In this document: positions 62,420 through 64,000 of the stretch, piece after piece
Layout of the letters: each line of letters opens with the position of its first letter
How positions within the stretch are numbered: the stretch's first letter is position 1
Notes under the pieces: model-generated
Seen by the model: only the letters and a program-made list of their open reading frames with translations
The model's database searches: none
Told to the model about the DNA's origin: nothing
Source of the DNA: JAODBJ01 sp963782465
GTDB taxonomy: Bacteria; Actinomycetota; Acidimicrobiia; IMCC26256; PALSA-610
DNA: 64,000 bases
Direction of reading: 5' to 3'
Assembly (NCBI GenBank): GCA_963782465.1
Contig: CAWAJR010000005.1
Coordinates: 310,001-374,000, forward strand
Program-made: the position numbers and the translations under genes

Positions 62420-63275
62420 AGGGTTTGGTGGCGCTGACGATCCAGACGGCGGCATCGAGCCAGATCGCCTTGCCGTCGTGATGCGGCACGATCGCGAGCG
62501 CGATCGCGTCGTGGGCGCGGGCGCGCGTCGAGTCGTCGGCGGTGCGTAACGCAGCCGAGATCGACGGCAGGATCTCCGCCATCTCGTGGGCGACGGATAT
62601 TGCGTCGCCGCCGCCGGGCAAGGCCAACTTCGTGGCGTACGGCTGGAACGCGACGTCGGTAAAGCCGGCGCGAGTCAACACGGCACGCGCGTAGTCGGGC
62701 TCGGCGAACATCGCACCGCCGGGCTCCCGCGGGCCTGAGGCCGGCGGGATCGGCAGCACCGTCGCCGCGGCCGACGACGGCAGCGAGTTCCAGGCGTTGT
62801 ACTCCCGGCCCTGCCAGCACGCAAAGGCGAGCCGACCACCACTGCGAACGGCCGCGCCGATGTGCGCGAAGCCGGCGACAGGGTCGGGAAAGAACATCAC
62901 GCCGAACCGGGAGAACACGGCATCGTGGGGCCCGCCGAGGTCGCCCGTGCCGGCGTCGTCCTCCGCGAACCTCGTGTTCGCCAGGCCCGCGGCCGCGGCT
63001 CGATCCGCGGCGAGCTCGAGGAGGGGCGCGGAGAGGTCGACGCCGAGCACACGACCGCCGGGGCCTACGCGGCGGGCGATCTCGAGCGTGGTCGCGCCAG
63101 CCCCGCAACCGATGTCGAGCACCGACTCACCGTTGGCGAGCGCGAGCGCGTCGATCGCGTGCGCACCGAACCCTTCGAACATCGCGTCGATCGCGTCGGC
63201 GTGCGCGACCCAGGTCGCGCCGAGAGCACCGTTCCAGTCGGGGGTGACGTGAGCTTCGGCGCCGGGTGTCGACAT
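62418..63275 (-). CDS. SAM-dependent class I methyltransferase
   Basis: 285 residues. SAM-binding motif I VLDIGCGAGATTLEIARRVG, motif II VLGVDLSAPLLELA, and the later AVFSRFGVMFFPDPVAGFAH. The C-terminal part is helical and contains VSATKP at the end. The substrate is unknown; it resembles UbiE-like small-molecule methyltransferases. ATG 63275 begins MSTPGAEAHVTPDWNG. Convergent with sdhB. Confidence 0.85.
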   Translation of the reverse strand: MSTPGAEAHVTPDWNGALGATWVAHADAIDAMFEGFGAHAIDALALANGESVLDIGCGAGATTLEIARRVGPGGRVLGVDLSAPLLELAADRAAAAGLANTRFAEDDAGTGDLGGPHDAVFSRFGVMFFPDPVAGFAHIGAAVRSGGRLAFACWQGREYNAWNSLPSSAAATVLPIPPASGPREPGGAMFAEPDYARAVLTRAGFTDVAFQPYATKLALPGGGDAISVAHEMAEILPSISAALRTADDSTRARAHDAIALAIVPHHDGKAIWLDAAVWIVSATKP

Positions 63276-63398
63276 CAGCGCGGAATGTAGCCGTCGAGCG
63301 GAACGGTAAGAACCGACACCAGGGATGTGAACTCGTGCAGCGATGACGGTCGCGTCGCTTCGTACGGTCTCGTCGTACCCGCGACGAAGGGAAAGACC

Positions 63399-64000
63399 AT
63401 GAAGCTCCGACGCTTGGCGATGGCGATGGTCGTGCTCTGCACGGCCGCACTCGCAGGTGAGGCGCACAGCGCATCCGCGGCAACCGGGAACATCCTCGGC
63501 AATCCGAGCTTCGAAGTCCCGAAGGCCCCGGCGGGCGGCCTCGCCCGGTTCGTGACCGGCTCGACGCTCGGCACGTGCCAGCTGGCGATGCCGGGATCGA
63601 TCGGCTACCAGACGGGCTGCTGGCGCGTGTTCGGCGGCAACGTCGACGTTGTGAACGCGCCGTACTGGTCGGCGAAGGGCGGCAAGCAGTCGCTCGAGCT
63701 CAACGGTGCCGGCGCGGGAGACGTCCTCCAGGTGTATGCCGCGCAGCCCAACACGACCTACCACTTCTCGTTCTGGATGAGCGGCGATCCCGTCTACCCG
63801 GGCACGGTGTCGATGCTCGCGGTGCAGGAACAGTTCGACTCGTCCGGGTCGTACATCATCGGCGGTTCATTGGGTTCGTTCTCCTTCGACACGACCGGCC
63901 ACACGCCGTCGTCGATGGGGTACAAGCACGTCACGACGACGTTCACGACCGGCCCGAACACCCACTGGGTCGACGTCGAGTTGCAGAGCACCACCTTCAA
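63399..64000 (+). CDS. secreted DUF642-like carbohydrate-binding protein, 3' end outside window
   Basis: 200 residues visible, no stop before the window end. MKLRRLAMAMVVLCTAALAG is a signal peptide ending near SASA. The mature part begins NILGNPSFEVPKAPAGG and contains GCWRVFGGNVDVV, GKQSLELNGAGAGDVLQVYA and TTYHFSFWMSGD, the pattern of DUF642/galactose-binding jelly-roll domains, which bind sugars at the cell surface. RBS GAAGGGAAAG before ATG 63399. Confidence 0.8.
   Translation, partial: MKLRRLAMAMVVLCTAALAGEAHSASAATGNILGNPSFEVPKAPAGGLARFVTGSTLGTCQLAMPGSIGYQTGCWRVFGGNVDVVNAPYWSAKGGKQSLELNGAGAGDVLQVYAAQPNTTYHFSFWMSGDPVYPGTVSMLAVQEQFDSSGSYIIGGSLGSFSFDTTGHTPSSMGYKHVTTTFTTGPNTHWVDVELQSTTF

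Overview
The window is high-GC DNA from an actinobacterium. Two WhiB-type Fe-S regulators, a RegX3/SenX3-like two-component pair next to pst genes, an ECF sigma/anti-sigma/HtrA/TatA stress cluster, a b-type SdhCAB and an F420-type LLM oxidoreductase all point there. The overall style suggests Acidimicrobiia or a relative, but no rRNA or other taxonomic marker is present, so the class is an inference. Many genes, both core (purC, sdhC, CYTH-CHAD, moxR, anti-sigma) and accessory, are interrupted by single-base shifts while the protein continues in another frame. I read most of these as residual indels of a long-read or metagenome assembly and describe such genes as one unit.

Layout. 1-5.6 kb: TetR tail, alpha/beta hydrolase, a MerR domain read in frame into purC, a DGPF/YCII protein coupled to an ECF42-type sigma factor, and small enzymes. 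5.7-9.5 kb (minus): a probable operon made of a tRNA array (Trp, Tyr, Lys-like, Asp, Arg, Arg), the RNA ligase rtcB, a circularly permuted tRNA (3' half before 5' half) and a Ro60/TROVE protein. This is the most unusual part of the window. 9.95-26.94 kb: an integrative element bounded by an 18-bp repeat that corresponds to the anticodon region of initiator tRNA. It carries an AbiE-like type IV toxin-antitoxin pair, a GmrSD-like remnant, HsdR and HsdM without HsdS, a MobF relaxase-helicase, an excisionase-like protein, an XRE regulator, a tyrosine integrase, and a four-gene cluster (small protein, membrane protein, PRTase-like protein, metallo-beta-lactamase fold protein) that looks like an undescribed conflict system.

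27-37 kb: MFS transporter, then polyphosphate genes (ppk1, CYTH-CHAD, Nudix, SixA-like phosphatase), a HAD hydrolase, a peroxiredoxin with a proline-rich partner, and the RegX3/SenX3-like pair. 37-42 kb: the phosphate regulon with divergent pstB and phoU-pstS-pstC-pstA and two PHO-box-like repeats. 42-47 kb: envelope stress cluster (HtrA, WhiB, RseB-like, anti-sigma, ECF sigma, TatA) in which htrA, whiB and the sigma gene share the same GGAAC-N17-CGTT promoter pattern.

47-64 kb: LLM oxidoreductase, formimidoyltransferase, a second WhiB, a MinD-like protein, a macrodomain protein, MsrB, and a vWA protein and its MoxR ATPase separated by a GH1 glycosidase and a DUF559 nuclease cassette flanked by related palindromes. 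These are followed by a GH2 glycosidase, succinate dehydrogenase (sdhCAB) closed by a long palindrome, a methyltransferase and the start of a secreted DUF642-like protein. No CRISPR array or rRNA was seen.
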